DNA from: Alkanindiges sp.
Lineage (GTDB): Bacteria; Pseudomonadota; Gammaproteobacteria; Pseudomonadales; Moraxellaceae
Direction: 5' to 3'
NCBI GenBank assembly: GCA_030152125.1
Contig: JASLIR010000001.1
Location: forward strand, 1 to 11,664
DNA length: 11,664 nt
Shown here: piece after piece, positions 1 through 7,237 of the stretch
Layout: each line of letters begins with the position of its first letter
Numbering within the stretch: the stretch's first letter is position 1
The notes under the pieces: generated by a model
Told to the model about the DNA's origin: nothing
Databases searched by the model: none
The model's input: only the letters and a program-made list of their open reading frames with translations
Program-made: the position numbers and the translations under genes

Positions 1-69
1 CTGAAAGATAAATTCCGAATTGTTCTTTACCTGATAGCTAAAACTGCAATCAATATCAACCGTATGCAT
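1..69 (-). CDS. Partial CDS at left edge, N-terminal 23 residues, possibly transglutaminase-like
   Basis: Reading leftward from an ATG at 69-67, the frame stays open to the window edge and gives 23 residues beginning MHTVDIDCSFSYQV. A good ribosome binding site (GTGAGG, about 5 bases upstream of the ATG) supports the start. The opening alternating hydrophobic pattern, with an FIF segment, resembles the N-terminal beta-strand region of bacterial transglutaminase-like proteins, but 23 residues are too few to assign a family. It would be transcribed in the same direction as hpf, beyond the hpf terminator. The competing rightward frame open from 1 to 87 has no visible start and is less convincing. 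Confidence 0.45.
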   Translation of the reverse strand, partial: MHTVDIDCSFSYQVKNNSEFIFQ

Positions 70-212
70 AATGACCTCACTGTTTAAGAGCCCATTTTAA
101 AATATTTTTGATCATCAACTGGTTACTGGTTGTACAGGCAATAGTAAGGTTGTGTATACAAGATTCTGTTTTTATAATTGTTTTTTGAAATTCCTGCTTT
201 TCTGCACTAAAA

Positions 213-234
213 AAGGGCTTTTCTAAAAGCCCTT
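213..234 (-). terminator. Rho-independent terminator of hpf
   Basis: A perfect 10-bp stem (AAGGGCTTTT at 213-222 with AAAAGCCCTT at 225-234) has a 2-base loop. Read leftward it is followed by a run of T (complement of the A-run at 209-214), which gives a classic intrinsic terminator 46 bases after the hpf stop codon. In the rightward direction the T-run is poor. It therefore mainly serves hpf. Confidence 0.85.
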
Positions 235-279
235 CCTGTTTATATGGAGAATCTGCCTATTAATTAATGACACACGCTT

Positions 280-600
280 TTAGTGGCGCATAGCCTTCAT
301 TTCTTTATGTCGCTTAACCAGGCGATCCAGCTTTTCCGACAAGGCAGCTATGGAGGCATACATGTCATCGGCACAGGCCTGGGCAAAAATTTCCGCACCG
401 GGTACGCGCAAAATGGCTTCAGCCTTGTGGTTTAACTGGCCCTTGTGGCTACAATCCGTATGGTGATTATCTAAAGAAAGTACCACCTGCATACTGTTGA
501 TGTGATCGAAGTGGCGCTCAACGCGAGCAAATTTTTCGTAAATACTGGCTTCTATGGCAGGGGTTACACTAATATGGTGCCCACTAATTTTAATATGCAT
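280..600 (-). CDS. hpf: Ribosome hibernation promoting factor, short form (HPF/YfiA family)
   Basis: This 106-aa protein begins MHIKISGHHISVTPAIE and carries the beta-alpha-beta-beta-beta-alpha fold of the HPF/YfiA (S30AE) family, with a conserved basic C-terminal helix (KLDRLVKRHKEMK). Proteins of this family bind the decoding centre of the 30S subunit in stationary phase and drive or stabilise 100S ribosome dimers. The length matches short HPF, without the dimerisation domain of long HPF. The ATG at 600-598 has an upstream GAGGA. It lies downstream of rpoN in the same direction, the classical rpoN-hpf order, but 325 bases away, and no ptsN follows because a terminator does. The spacing suggests its own promoter. 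A 16-bp palindrome abuts its ribosome binding site. Confidence 0.93.
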   Translation of the reverse strand: MHIKISGHHISVTPAIEASIYEKFARVERHFDHINSMQVVLSLDNHHTDCSHKGQLNHKAEAILRVPGAEIFAQACADDMYASIAALSEKLDRLVKRHKEMKAMRH

Positions 601-614
601 AAATCCATCCTCGC

Positions 615-630
615 ATTAACTATCGTTAAT
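615..630. promoter_or_regulatory. Perfect palindrome next to the hpf ribosome binding site
   Basis: ATTAAC-tatc-GTTAAT is a perfect 6-bp inverted repeat with a 4-base spacer. It sits directly upstream of the GAGGA ribosome binding site of hpf (about 607-612). It could be an operator or a small hairpin that exposes or hides the binding site. No regulator can be named. Confidence 0.3.
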
Positions 631-880
631 AAACCGAGCGTCCCAAAAAACGAGGCGGCTACGCCAACAACCTGCAACATCCGTTGTTCGTTCAATCGCT
701 AAACCTGAATAAGAGACAGCAACTCAAACCGCAACACACAGCACAAGTAATAGGCTTTTTGTAGTCGTCTGTACCTTTTGGGAACAAACTCTTCGCCTTG
801 CAGAGATTCGGCTCCCTGTTATTCAAAAAACAATTACTATTCAACAAGTAACCATAAATAACGGGGGAGTCGGACGGTGC

Positions 881-901
881 ATGTCACCCCTGTGGTGACA
901 T
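881..901 (-). terminator. Hairpin after the rpoN stop codon
   Basis: A perfect 8-bp stem ATGTCACC (881-888) / GGTGACAT (894-901) with loop CCTGT lies 25 bases past the rpoN stop. No T-run follows in the leftward direction, so it is more likely a 3'-end stabilising or processing hairpin, or a weak terminator, than a strong intrinsic one. Confidence 0.45.
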
Positions 902-925
902 CTTTAAATAATCATATTCTGAAAG

Positions 926-2443
926 CTAAAGCAAGCGTTTTCGCTCACTGGATGACGGAATGTTCAGCGACTCACGATACTTGGCAACGGTACGCCGCGC
1001 CACATCAATCCCCTCTGCTTGCAGCTTCTCGGCAATCGTATTATCAGACAATGGCTTACGCACATTTTCTTCCTGCACCATTTTTTTAATCATGGCACGG
1101 ATGGCTGTAGAAGAGCATTCGCCACCAGAACTGGTGCCCACATGACTTGAAAAGAAATATTTCAGCTCAAAAAGCCCCTTGGGGGTGAGCATGTATTTTT
1201 GCGTGGTAACACGGGACACGGTGGACTCATGCAGCTCGGTTTCTTCGGCAATATCGCGCAAAATTAAGGGCCGCATGGCTTCCGGCCCATGCTCCAGGAA
1301 TTCACGCTGGTGCTGCACAATACAGGCGGATACTTTCAGCAGGGTTTTATGGCGCTCATCCACACTCTTGATGAAGTTACGCGCATCCTGCATATGCGCG
1401 CGCAAATACTGGTTATCCGCACTACTGTCGGCACGGCGGATCATCCCGGCATAATAGGGGTTAACCCGCAACTTGGGCAAAATATCGGTATTTAACTGCA
1501 CTTCCCAGCGGTTATTTTTTTTGCGTACCACCACATCCGGCACCTGCTGGTCACGCTCGGCATCTTCAAACTTGGAACCGGGATACGGGTCCAGCGACTT
1601 TACCAGATTCAGGGCTGCCTTTAAGGCGTCCTGATCCAGCTGGGTCTGGCGCATCAGGCGGGTAATATCATTCGACACCAGTAATTCATGGCACTCAATC
1701 AGCTTTAAGGCATCGGCCTTGGATGCCGTACGGTCCGGCAATGCTTTTAATTGCAGGGTCAGGCATTCCTGCAAACTGCGTGCACCCACCCCCACCGGCT
1801 CAAAGTTCTGGATACGCTTTAGTACCACTTCAACTTCGGCCATTTCCAGCATGCCGTCATCCAGCTCATCCAGTTCACCATTGTCTGACAGGCGTATCAG
1901 TTCTTGCAATTGCTGTTCAACCGCCTCCTTGACCTCCACCAGGCTAATCATAAGATAGCCGCGCTCATCTATGCCATCCACAATGCATTCAGCAATCAAC
2001 TGGTCAACCGGGCTAAAATGGGCAAAGTTTATCTGCCAGCGCAAATGATCTCCAATGGAATCCTGATGGCTGCGGTTATCTTCGCGCTCCTCAAATTCGG
2101 GGGTTCCCAGTGCGGTGGACTGATGCGTATAAATATCATCCCATTGCGTATCCACTGGTAGCTCATCGCTTAAGCGGGTAGCTTCCATCTGCTCGCCAAG
2201 AGTCATGGGCTCAAAGTCGGTAGTTTGCAGCGCCTCCTCATTATTCTTATTTGCATCTGCATCATAATCGGAAGAAGAATTATCCGTTGAGTCAGCCACC
2301 TCCAGCAAAGGATTACTATCCAGTTGAGCCTGTACCTCTTGCTCCAGCTCAAGTGATGAAAGTTGCAAGAGTTTAATTGCTTGCTGTAATTGTGGCGTCA
2401 ACGATAAAGACGCGGAAACTTTCATCCCAATGGATAGTTTCAT
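926..2443 (-). CDS. rpoN: RNA polymerase sigma-54 factor
   Basis: RpoN directs core polymerase to -24/-12 promoters and needs AAA+ activators to open them. From the chosen start it is 505 aa. The Gln/Leu-rich activator-responsive region I (SLTPQLQQAIKLLQLSS) spans residues 12-30. An acidic, Asn/Asp-rich region II follows to about residue 120. The core-binding domain fills the middle, an HTH lies near residues 401-425 (LHESTVSRVTTQKYM), and the diagnostic RpoN box ARRTVAKYRE is at 482-491. A longer reading from a TTG at 2461 is possible, but the ATG at 2443-2441 is preferred: GAAGGA lies six bases upstream and the first residues then match family N-termini. The next upstream gene is the divergent mlaA, not lptB, which departs from common gammaproteobacterial order. 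Confidence 0.96.
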   Translation of the reverse strand: MKLSIGMKVSASLSLTPQLQQAIKLLQLSSLELEQEVQAQLDSNPLLEVADSTDNSSSDYDADANKNNEEALQTTDFEPMTLGEQMEATRLSDELPVDTQWDDIYTHQSTALGTPEFEEREDNRSHQDSIGDHLRWQINFAHFSPVDQLIAECIVDGIDERGYLMISLVEVKEAVEQQLQELIRLSDNGELDELDDGMLEMAEVEVVLKRIQNFEPVGVGARSLQECLTLQLKALPDRTASKADALKLIECHELLVSNDITRLMRQTQLDQDALKAALNLVKSLDPYPGSKFEDAERDQQVPDVVVRKKNNRWEVQLNTDILPKLRVNPYYAGMIRRADSSADNQYLRAHMQDARNFIKSVDERHKTLLKVSACIVQHQREFLEHGPEAMRPLILRDIAEETELHESTVSRVTTQKYMLTPKGLFELKYFFSSHVGTSSGGECSSTAIRAMIKKMVQEENVRKPLSDNTIAEKLQAEGIDVARRTVAKYRESLNIPSSSERKRLL

Positions 2444-2474
2444 ACGCATTCCTTCTATCAAGCATGAATGACGT

Positions 2475-2483
2475 ATTATAACA
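2475..2483 (-). promoter_or_regulatory. Extended -10 sigma-70 promoter of rpoN
   Basis: Read leftward, TGTTATAAT is a perfect extended -10 (TGN-TATAAT). It predicts a start near 2468 and a leader of about 25 bases before the rpoN ATG. No good -35 is visible at 17 bases, as expected for extended -10 promoters. Confidence 0.6.
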
Positions 2484-2522
2484 ACAAGCTACAACCAATA
2501 GCTAAAGCAATTTTTATGCCGC

Positions 2523-2541
2523 TGGTCAGTTTTTTTGACCA
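2523..2541. promoter_or_regulatory. Palindromic operator-like site between rpoN and mlaA
   Basis: TGGTCA-N7-TGACCA is a perfect 6-bp inverted repeat around a T-run, about 40 bases upstream of the rpoN -10. The position fits a regulator or a bidirectional control site. Read in either direction it could also form a weak stem-loop, but no gene ends here. No binding protein can be assigned. Confidence 0.3.
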
Positions 2542-2716
2542 TTAAGAGAAATAGGCGGCAAAAGCAATCGCATTCATAAAAAGCAACCCTAAATCACCTG
2601 TTTAAAAACAATTTATTTATTTTATTACCAATTTATAGATTTCATTAATTTACAAGCAGGCTAAAGTACCTTAATCTGCTCCCACGGATTACAATAAAGT
2701 CGGACACACTCGGTAT

Positions 2717-3871
2717 ATGACTGATAAGATTCCTTACTGGTTAGGTATTGCTGCACTGCAACTAAGCTTGGCAGCCCCTGCTTTTGCACTGGATGAATCG
2801 TTTGGAGATGCGCCTGCAGACGCTGCAGCCACGCCAGCCGCCCCTAGCGCCAGCATTGCAGTAGACCCGCCAATTACAGAAAGCGATGACCCTTTCACGT
2901 TTAATGCGTTAAGGCATATCACACTTAAAAGCCTGGCTGTGAATGCGGATGCAAATCAGCCGGAAAGCGTTAAAGACCCTTTACAGCCTATTAACCGTCA
3001 GGTATTCAGGTTTAACCAGACACTGGATAAATACCTGCTGTTACCTGTGGCTAAAACCTATAAAAAAGTATTGCCACAGCCGGTACGCACCTCGGTCGGT
3101 AATTTTTTCTCAAACCTGAGAGAACCGTGGAGCGCTGTTAACCACCTGCTGCAAGGGCATCCTAAATCCTCCGCTAAAAGTCTGGGCCGCTTTACCGTTA
3201 ACACCCTGACCAGCCTGGGTTTGGCAGACCCTGCCTCCAAATGGGGCCTCATAAGCCCATCCGAAGATTTTGGCCAGACACTGGGTGTATGGGGGGTAAA
3301 ATCCGGCCCATTCCTGATGCTGCCCTTCTTGGGACCCAGCACCCTGCGTGATGCCAGCAGCCTGTTTGTAGACATGTATGCCCGCCCACAGCACTATATT
3401 AATAATGATGCCGTGCAATGGAGCCTGAATGGCTTGCAGGTGGTTAACCTGCGCGCCGGCCTAATTGGTGTAGAAGACCTGGTACAGGGCGACCAGTATA
3501 CCCTGCTGCGGGATTTGTATTTACAGCGCCGCCAGTTTGCCATTTATGGCGAAAACGACCCAAACATGGGTATTGATGACAGCTTTGGGGATGATGGCGA
3601 TAACCCTGCCCCTGCCACAGGTAACAGCAGCAGCCTTAACCTGTCGGCACATGTATTGGATGCAGTGCCTACCAGCTTGCAACCGGAATCAGCCGCTGGC
3701 AAGCCAGGTTTAAATATCGTGCAGTTAAGAACTGTGATTGTAAAATCAACGCTGGTGGTTTACGGCTACCCTGCCACCATTACCACACTGACAACACCGG
3801 ACATTGCCACCGATGCCAATGCGGGTGAACCCATTCAAGCAGGTAGTGTAGCGGATGCATCTTCTTTCTAA
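2717..3871 (+). CDS. mlaA: MlaA/VacJ-family protein with long C-terminal extension
   Basis: MlaA removes phospholipids from the outer leaflet of the outer membrane and passes them to the Mla retrograde pathway. In this 384-aa protein the MlaA domain spans about residues 87-280, with characteristic blocks DPLQPINRQVFRFN, NLREPWSAVNHLLQG, SEDFGQTLGVWGV and GPSTLRDA. The N-terminus is a signal peptide ending AFA-LD near residue 25, with no lipobox cysteine, unlike the E. coli lipoprotein. About 100 low-complexity C-terminal residues follow the domain, so the protein is much longer than the roughly 250-aa E. coli form. The acidic motif ESFGD (27-31) recurs as DSFGD after the domain (288-292). The start ATG has no clear Shine-Dalgarno. 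A TACAAT at 2690-2695 may be its -10. It heads the group with the phosphatase and STAS genes. Confidence 0.9.
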   Translation: MTDKIPYWLGIAALQLSLAAPAFALDESFGDAPADAAATPAAPSASIAVDPPITESDDPFTFNALRHITLKSLAVNADANQPESVKDPLQPINRQVFRFNQTLDKYLLLPVAKTYKKVLPQPVRTSVGNFFSNLREPWSAVNHLLQGHPKSSAKSLGRFTVNTLTSLGLADPASKWGLISPSEDFGQTLGVWGVKSGPFLMLPFLGPSTLRDASSLFVDMYARPQHYINNDAVQWSLNGLQVVNLRAGLIGVEDLVQGDQYTLLRDLYLQRRQFAIYGENDPNMGIDDSFGDDGDNPAPATGNSSSLNLSAHVLDAVPTSLQPESAAGKPGLNIVQLRTVIVKSTLVVYGYPATITTLTTPDIATDANAGEPIQAGSVADASSF

Positions 3872-3892
3872 ATCTGTCACAGCAGCATTTTA

Positions 3893-4879
3893 ATGTTCAA
3901 TAGAATGTTTGTCATCGATAAGACCGGCCGGGAAAATGAAATTCACCGGCTTATGCAGGCTTTACCCGAGCTCGAAATTATTGACCAGGGTATATTGGCG
4001 ACGCTGGATGACAACCTGATTGTATTTGCCGATGTAGAAAGTTTTCTGGAACACACCTGGAAGAACCCTACGATTGTACTGGCCAAGCGGGATCAGGGTG
4101 ATTTGCTGGCACAGGCCTGGCAACAGGGTGCCCTGGCAGGCTGGTTATGGAACCAGTTACCGGCCCAACCCAAGGAAGTGTTCAAGCAGCTGGACAGCCA
4201 GTACAAGCGTAACCAGGACAGCCGCGACCTGCCTGCGGCTGCCAAGCTGCAGCAGCGCCTGCTACCCAAGCCCTTAAAGATTGAGGGTTACCGCATTGAA
4301 CATTTGTTTCAGCCTTCTGCGTTCTTATCAGGCGACTGGTTTGATTTCTGGCAGGTGGATGAAGAACACATCATGTTTTATCTGGCCGATGTGTCAGGGC
4401 ACGGGGTTACCAGCAGCCTGCTGACATCATGGATGGCGGCCTTTCATGGCCGGGCAAAAACTCCCGGACAACTTATCCGCAAATTAAATCACCTGCTGGT
4501 AGAACAAAATGGTGACAAGCATATTACCATGCTGTGCGGCTTACTGAATTACCAGACCCATCAGGTAGAACTATATAGCGCCGGACATTATCCACCGGCC
4601 ATCCTGCTACAGCCGCAAACAGCAACGACTATTCTTACTGCACACAGCAGTTTTCCACTGGGTTTAACCGACGACCTTAAAATACAGCCGCACTACTTTA
4701 GTATGACACCCGGTTCACGCCTGGTTTTATGCTCGGATGGCGCCCTGGAACCCTTTGAAGGCGGCCTGAATGAACAGTTTGATAAGCTTATAAAAATTCT
4801 TGAAAGTCATGAGTTTAAGCCACCGGAAAGCACCCCGGATGATATCGCCATCTTATCTATTTCACGTATATTGACTTAA
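3893..4879 (+). CDS. SpoIIE/PP2C-type serine phosphatase with degenerate receiver-like N-terminus (RsbU/RssB/GigA-like)
   Basis: The protein has 328 aa. Residues 115-325 form a SpoIIE-family PP2C phosphatase. The linker helix AAKLQQRLLP is followed by metal-binding acidic motifs SGDWFDF (D148, D151), ADVSGHG (D166), CSDGALE (D282) and PDDIAIL (D316/D317). Residues 1-90 show the alternating strand/helix rhythm of a receiver domain (FVID, IIVF-like strands, PTIVLAKRD), but the usual conserved lysine near the end is missing, so phospho-signalling is doubtful. By family knowledge such enzymes dephosphorylate a STAS anti-sigma antagonist, and the STAS gene follows directly. The order mlaA-phosphatase-STAS recalls Pseudomonas RssB/RssC and Acinetobacter GigA/GigB. 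An alternative start is the ATG at 3905; neither has a strong ribosome binding site. Confidence 0.85.
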   Translation: MFNRMFVIDKTGRENEIHRLMQALPELEIIDQGILATLDDNLIVFADVESFLEHTWKNPTIVLAKRDQGDLLAQAWQQGALAGWLWNQLPAQPKEVFKQLDSQYKRNQDSRDLPAAAKLQQRLLPKPLKIEGYRIEHLFQPSAFLSGDWFDFWQVDEEHIMFYLADVSGHGVTSSLLTSWMAAFHGRAKTPGQLIRKLNHLLVEQNGDKHITMLCGLLNYQTHQVELYSAGHYPPAILLQPQTATTILTAHSSFPLGLTDDLKIQPHYFSMTPGSRLVLCSDGALEPFEGGLNEQFDKLIKILESHEFKPPESTPDDIAILSISRILT

Positions 4880-4907
4880 ATACGTCATCTTTTACATTTA
4901 TTATATT

Positions 4908-4935
4908 TTGACATTTGTGCTCTTGCTCCTATGCA
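4908..4935 (+). promoter_or_regulatory. Candidate sigma-70 promoter ahead of the STAS gene
   Basis: A consensus -35 TTGACA (4908-4913) is followed after 16 bases by TATGCA (4930-4935). It would start transcription near 4943 and give a roughly 40-base leader for the STAS gene. It lies in the 102-base gap after the phosphatase gene, so STAS may be expressed in excess of the phosphatase. Confidence 0.4.
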
Positions 4936-4981
4936 TGGGCTATGGGATAATTAACTTCTCTCGTATGAAAACGGCATATTT

Positions 4982-5518
4982 ATGTCAAGTGGTCATATTG
5001 AATATGCAGGACTGGATGGTACCCACATATTCAAACTTATTGGTGAAGTTCGAGCAACATCCTGTATCAGTCTCGATCACCTGCTCAATAAAATTGAACA
5101 GCAAAGTAACGTCAAAGGTGCATTAGTTGATCTTAGCAAGACAACGTTCATCGACAGTACCGTGTTAGGTATTTTGGCTAAACTTGGCTTAAAATTGCAG
5201 CAAATTCATCATATTCAAGCAGTTATGTTGTCCACTAACCCGGATATTACCACGCTGGCCAATAGCATGGGTCTGGCCCAGGTATTTGTCATGATCAACT
5301 GTTCAACAGACACCTGTTGTACTCAGGTATTGCCTGAAGAACAGGCTGACCAGCAGGAAATGCTGCACACCGTGCTGGAAGCACACCGTACCCTGATGTG
5401 TTTAAACAAAAACAACCACAATATGTTCCAGCCCTTAGTACAACAACTGGAAAAAGAAGAATACCGCCAGCAACAGGCTTCCTGCAGTTTTTCTAACGCA
5501 GCCACGCAATACCACTAA
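4982..5518 (+). CDS. STAS-domain anti-sigma factor antagonist
   Basis: The first 110 of 178 residues form a STAS domain with the hallmark KGALVDLSKTTFIDSTVLGIL. Ser59 within IDST is the expected phosphorylation site, and the common form of this motif is IDSSGLG. Unphosphorylated STAS proteins of this type sequester an anti-sigma partner. The neighbouring PP2C phosphatase would be the activator and an unlinked kinase the inactivator. A 65-residue Gln/Glu-rich C-terminal tail, preceded by a cysteine cluster (CSTDTCC, 107-113), goes beyond the usual roughly 100-aa family length. The likely ortholog class is RssC/GigB-like, judged by gene order rather than sequence comparison. No kinase or anti-sigma gene for this pair is present here. 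Confidence 0.83.
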   Translation: MSSGHIEYAGLDGTHIFKLIGEVRATSCISLDHLLNKIEQQSNVKGALVDLSKTTFIDSTVLGILAKLGLKLQQIHHIQAVMLSTNPDITTLANSMGLAQVFVMINCSTDTCCTQVLPEEQADQQEMLHTVLEAHRTLMCLNKNNHNMFQPLVQQLEKEEYRQQQASCSFSNAATQYH

Positions 5519-5533
5519 TTCCCCAGAAGAATC

Positions 5534-6385
5534 ATGAATACTCCCCGGCTTGCTGTGGCGCAGATGAATGCTCAAGATAATATTGAGCAGAATCTGGCCG
5601 ACAGCGAAGCACTGATGCTGCAAGCGCAGGCCGCGGGTGTGCAATTGCTGGTATTTCCGGAAAACTTCGCCTGCTTTGCCGCAGGACAACAGTTTAAAAC
5701 CGCAGCACGCTTTGACGAGATTCAGGCCAGGCTACAACAACTGGCAGGCAAATATGGCCTATGGCTGGTTGCTGGCTCCTTACCCTGCCCATACCGCCCC
5801 AATGGACAAACCGTGCCGAATGGCCGCGTACGCACCAGCAGCCTGCTGATCAGCCCGGAAGAAAAAACCGTTGCCCGCTATGACAAAATTCATTTGTTTG
5901 ATGTTCAGGTAGCCGACAGCACCGGCAGCTATCAGGAATCTGCCACCTTTGAACCGGGCGATCAGGTAGTCACTGCCTCTACCCCGTTTGGCACTATTGG
6001 TTTAATGATTTGTTATGACTTGCGCTTTCCGGAACTGGCACTGAAACTACGCCAGCAAGGCGCAGAAATCCTGACTGCACCTGCAGCTTTTACCTATGTA
6101 ACAGGCCAGTTGCACTGGCAGCTGTTATTGCGCGCACGTGCTATCGACACACAATGCTATGTGCTGGGTGCGGCACAACAGGGTACACATGGCGCACGCC
6201 AGACCTGGGGCCATAGTGCCATTATCAGCCAGACTGGACAGATACTGGCAGAATACCCGGATGCTGGCCTTGCCATGATCCATGCCAAATTTGATTCGGA
6301 CAAAGTACAACAAACCCGCCAAAACATGCCATTAATGGCCCACCGGCTTACGCCATCCCTGTTTGATATAAAACTGGCTGACTGA
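5534..6385 (+). CDS. Nitrilase-superfamily amidase, Nit1/YbeM-like (probable deaminated glutathione amidase)
   Basis: This 283-aa carbon-nitrogen hydrolase has a complete catalytic triad: Glu43 in FPENF, Lys118 in YDKIHLFDV and Cys160 in MICYDLRFPEL. The motif around the lysine and the cysteine context DLRFPEL are typical of the Nit1/Nit2 branch, whose bacterial members hydrolyse deaminated glutathione in metabolite repair. Substrate assignment is inference; omega-amidase is the main alternative. The protein is cytoplasmic with no signal peptide. The ATG at 5534 has AGAAGA upstream and lies 15 bases after the STAS stop, so the two genes are probably cotranscribed. It converges on hvfC with 58 bases between them and no clear terminator. 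Confidence 0.88.
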   Translation: MNTPRLAVAQMNAQDNIEQNLADSEALMLQAQAAGVQLLVFPENFACFAAGQQFKTAARFDEIQARLQQLAGKYGLWLVAGSLPCPYRPNGQTVPNGRVRTSSLLISPEEKTVARYDKIHLFDVQVADSTGSYQESATFEPGDQVVTASTPFGTIGLMICYDLRFPELALKLRQQGAEILTAPAAFTYVTGQLHWQLLLRARAIDTQCYVLGAAQQGTHGARQTWGHSAIISQTGQILAEYPDAGLAMIHAKFDSDKVQQTRQNMPLMAHRLTPSLFDIKLAD

Positions 6386-6443
6386 ACTACTGCTGACTAC
6401 TAACTGGCTGGCTACTGATTGACTAGGGCTTATATGGCAGACA

Positions 6444-7220
6444 TCAGGCACTAAAGCACAATACATGCAGCCCTGCCAAATAGTGCAGCACCTGTTCAAG
6501 CAGTTTTTTCTGTTCTGCTTGCGCTAATTCAGCGATATGGACAGCCAGTTGCTGCCTTAAAGTAAGCAGGCTAAACCGCCCAGCCTGCAACATCGTATCA
6601 ATCATCAAGGCATAAACGGGCGGCACCAGCTGCTGACTACGGTTATCTTCAGTGTCTCGCCACACCATTAAAAAGCCGGGATTTTCCTGTATATCCGCAA
6701 GGTCTTGCCCTGCACGCCAGTCATACACCGGCCAGCGGTAACCCAGCACCCATATGGGCACGCTAAAAGCCAGTTCCGCATCTTCAGCCAAGGTGGGTAA
6801 ATCATCCACACTTAACACGTTGTGGCTGTCAGGCTGCTTAAATTCGGCCAGCTCAATATGCAGTTCCATCCACTCCACATGCAGTAGCTCAATCAGCCAG
6901 GGATAATCTGCCAGCACGGCCGGTTCAGCCTGTTGCAGGTAATCCAGAAACTCCTTGCTGATATCCAGATAAAATGGCGACTGACAGTGTGCCTGAGCAA
7001 AAAAATCCTGCTGCAAACTTTCCCATACTGTGCTTTTTAGCATGGACTTTGCCACCGGAAATACCATGTCGATAAAGCTGACTACATTATTGAATAACAG
7101 CTCGCGGTACACCTGCATTCTATCCACAGGCACACCCTGCACGGCTGTGGATAAAGCCGAAGCGGGATCACGCAACCACTGGCAGAAATCCTGCTGTACT
7201 TGCTGGAATGAGGCATTCAT
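6444..7220 (-). CDS. hvfC: HvfC/BufC-like DUF2063 partner protein of the MNIO enzyme
   Basis: The 258-aa protein belongs to the DUF2063 family (once called putative DNA-binding). Its N-terminal helical domain is at about residues 5-100, with the family block RMQVYRELLFNNVVSFIDMVFPVAKSML (split here by position 34-61), followed by a beta-rich C-terminal half. In characterised RiPP systems (methanobactin MbnC, HvfC, BufC) the homologue binds the MNIO enzyme and recruits the precursor peptide. The gene starts at the ATG 7220-7218 with AGGAAA upstream and lies 17 bases after hvfB, so coupling is likely. It is the last gene of the leftward operon. Confidence 0.9.
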   Translation of the reverse strand: MNASFQQVQQDFCQWLRDPASALSTAVQGVPVDRMQVYRELLFNNVVSFIDMVFPVAKSMLKSTVWESLQQDFFAQAHCQSPFYLDISKEFLDYLQQAEPAVLADYPWLIELLHVEWMELHIELAEFKQPDSHNVLSVDDLPTLAEDAELAFSVPIWVLGYRWPVYDWRAGQDLADIQENPGFLMVWRDTEDNRSQQLVPPVYALMIDTMLQAGRFSLLTLRQQLAVHIAELAQAEQKKLLEQVLHYLAGLHVLCFSA

Positions 7221-7237
7221 CGCTGATTTTCCTGTAT

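Larger units (their letters stand above)
601..925. other. Gene-free spacer between rpoN and hpf
   Basis: These 325 bases contain no convincing gene. The only open frame crossing it, rightward from within hpf, looks like a by-product of hpf. It holds the palindrome at 615-630 and the hairpin at 881-901. A weak leftward sigma-70-like pair, TTGCGG-N16-TTATTC, lies at about 703-730, but I do not trust it. The usual direct coupling of rpoN with hpf is absent. Confidence 0.5.

Noticed and set aside
1..87. Rightward open frame at the left edge ending at 87.
   Set aside because: No start visible and no family features; the leftward frame has a proper ribosome binding site.
709..719. ATAAGAGACAG, matching part of the Tn5 mosaic end used in sequencing adapters.
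   Set aside because: Only 11 bases match and the adjoining bases differ from the adapter, so chance is more likely than an artefact.
4908..5126. Rightward 72-codon frame overlapping the STAS gene start.
   Set aside because: It runs out of frame through the STAS domain, whose motif is unmistakable in the other frame.
6386..6443. CTACTG/CTGGCTG-like short repeats in the gap between the amidase gene and hvfC.
   Set aside because: Too short and irregular to call a repeat element, and no stem-loop with a T-run is formed, so no terminator is claimed.
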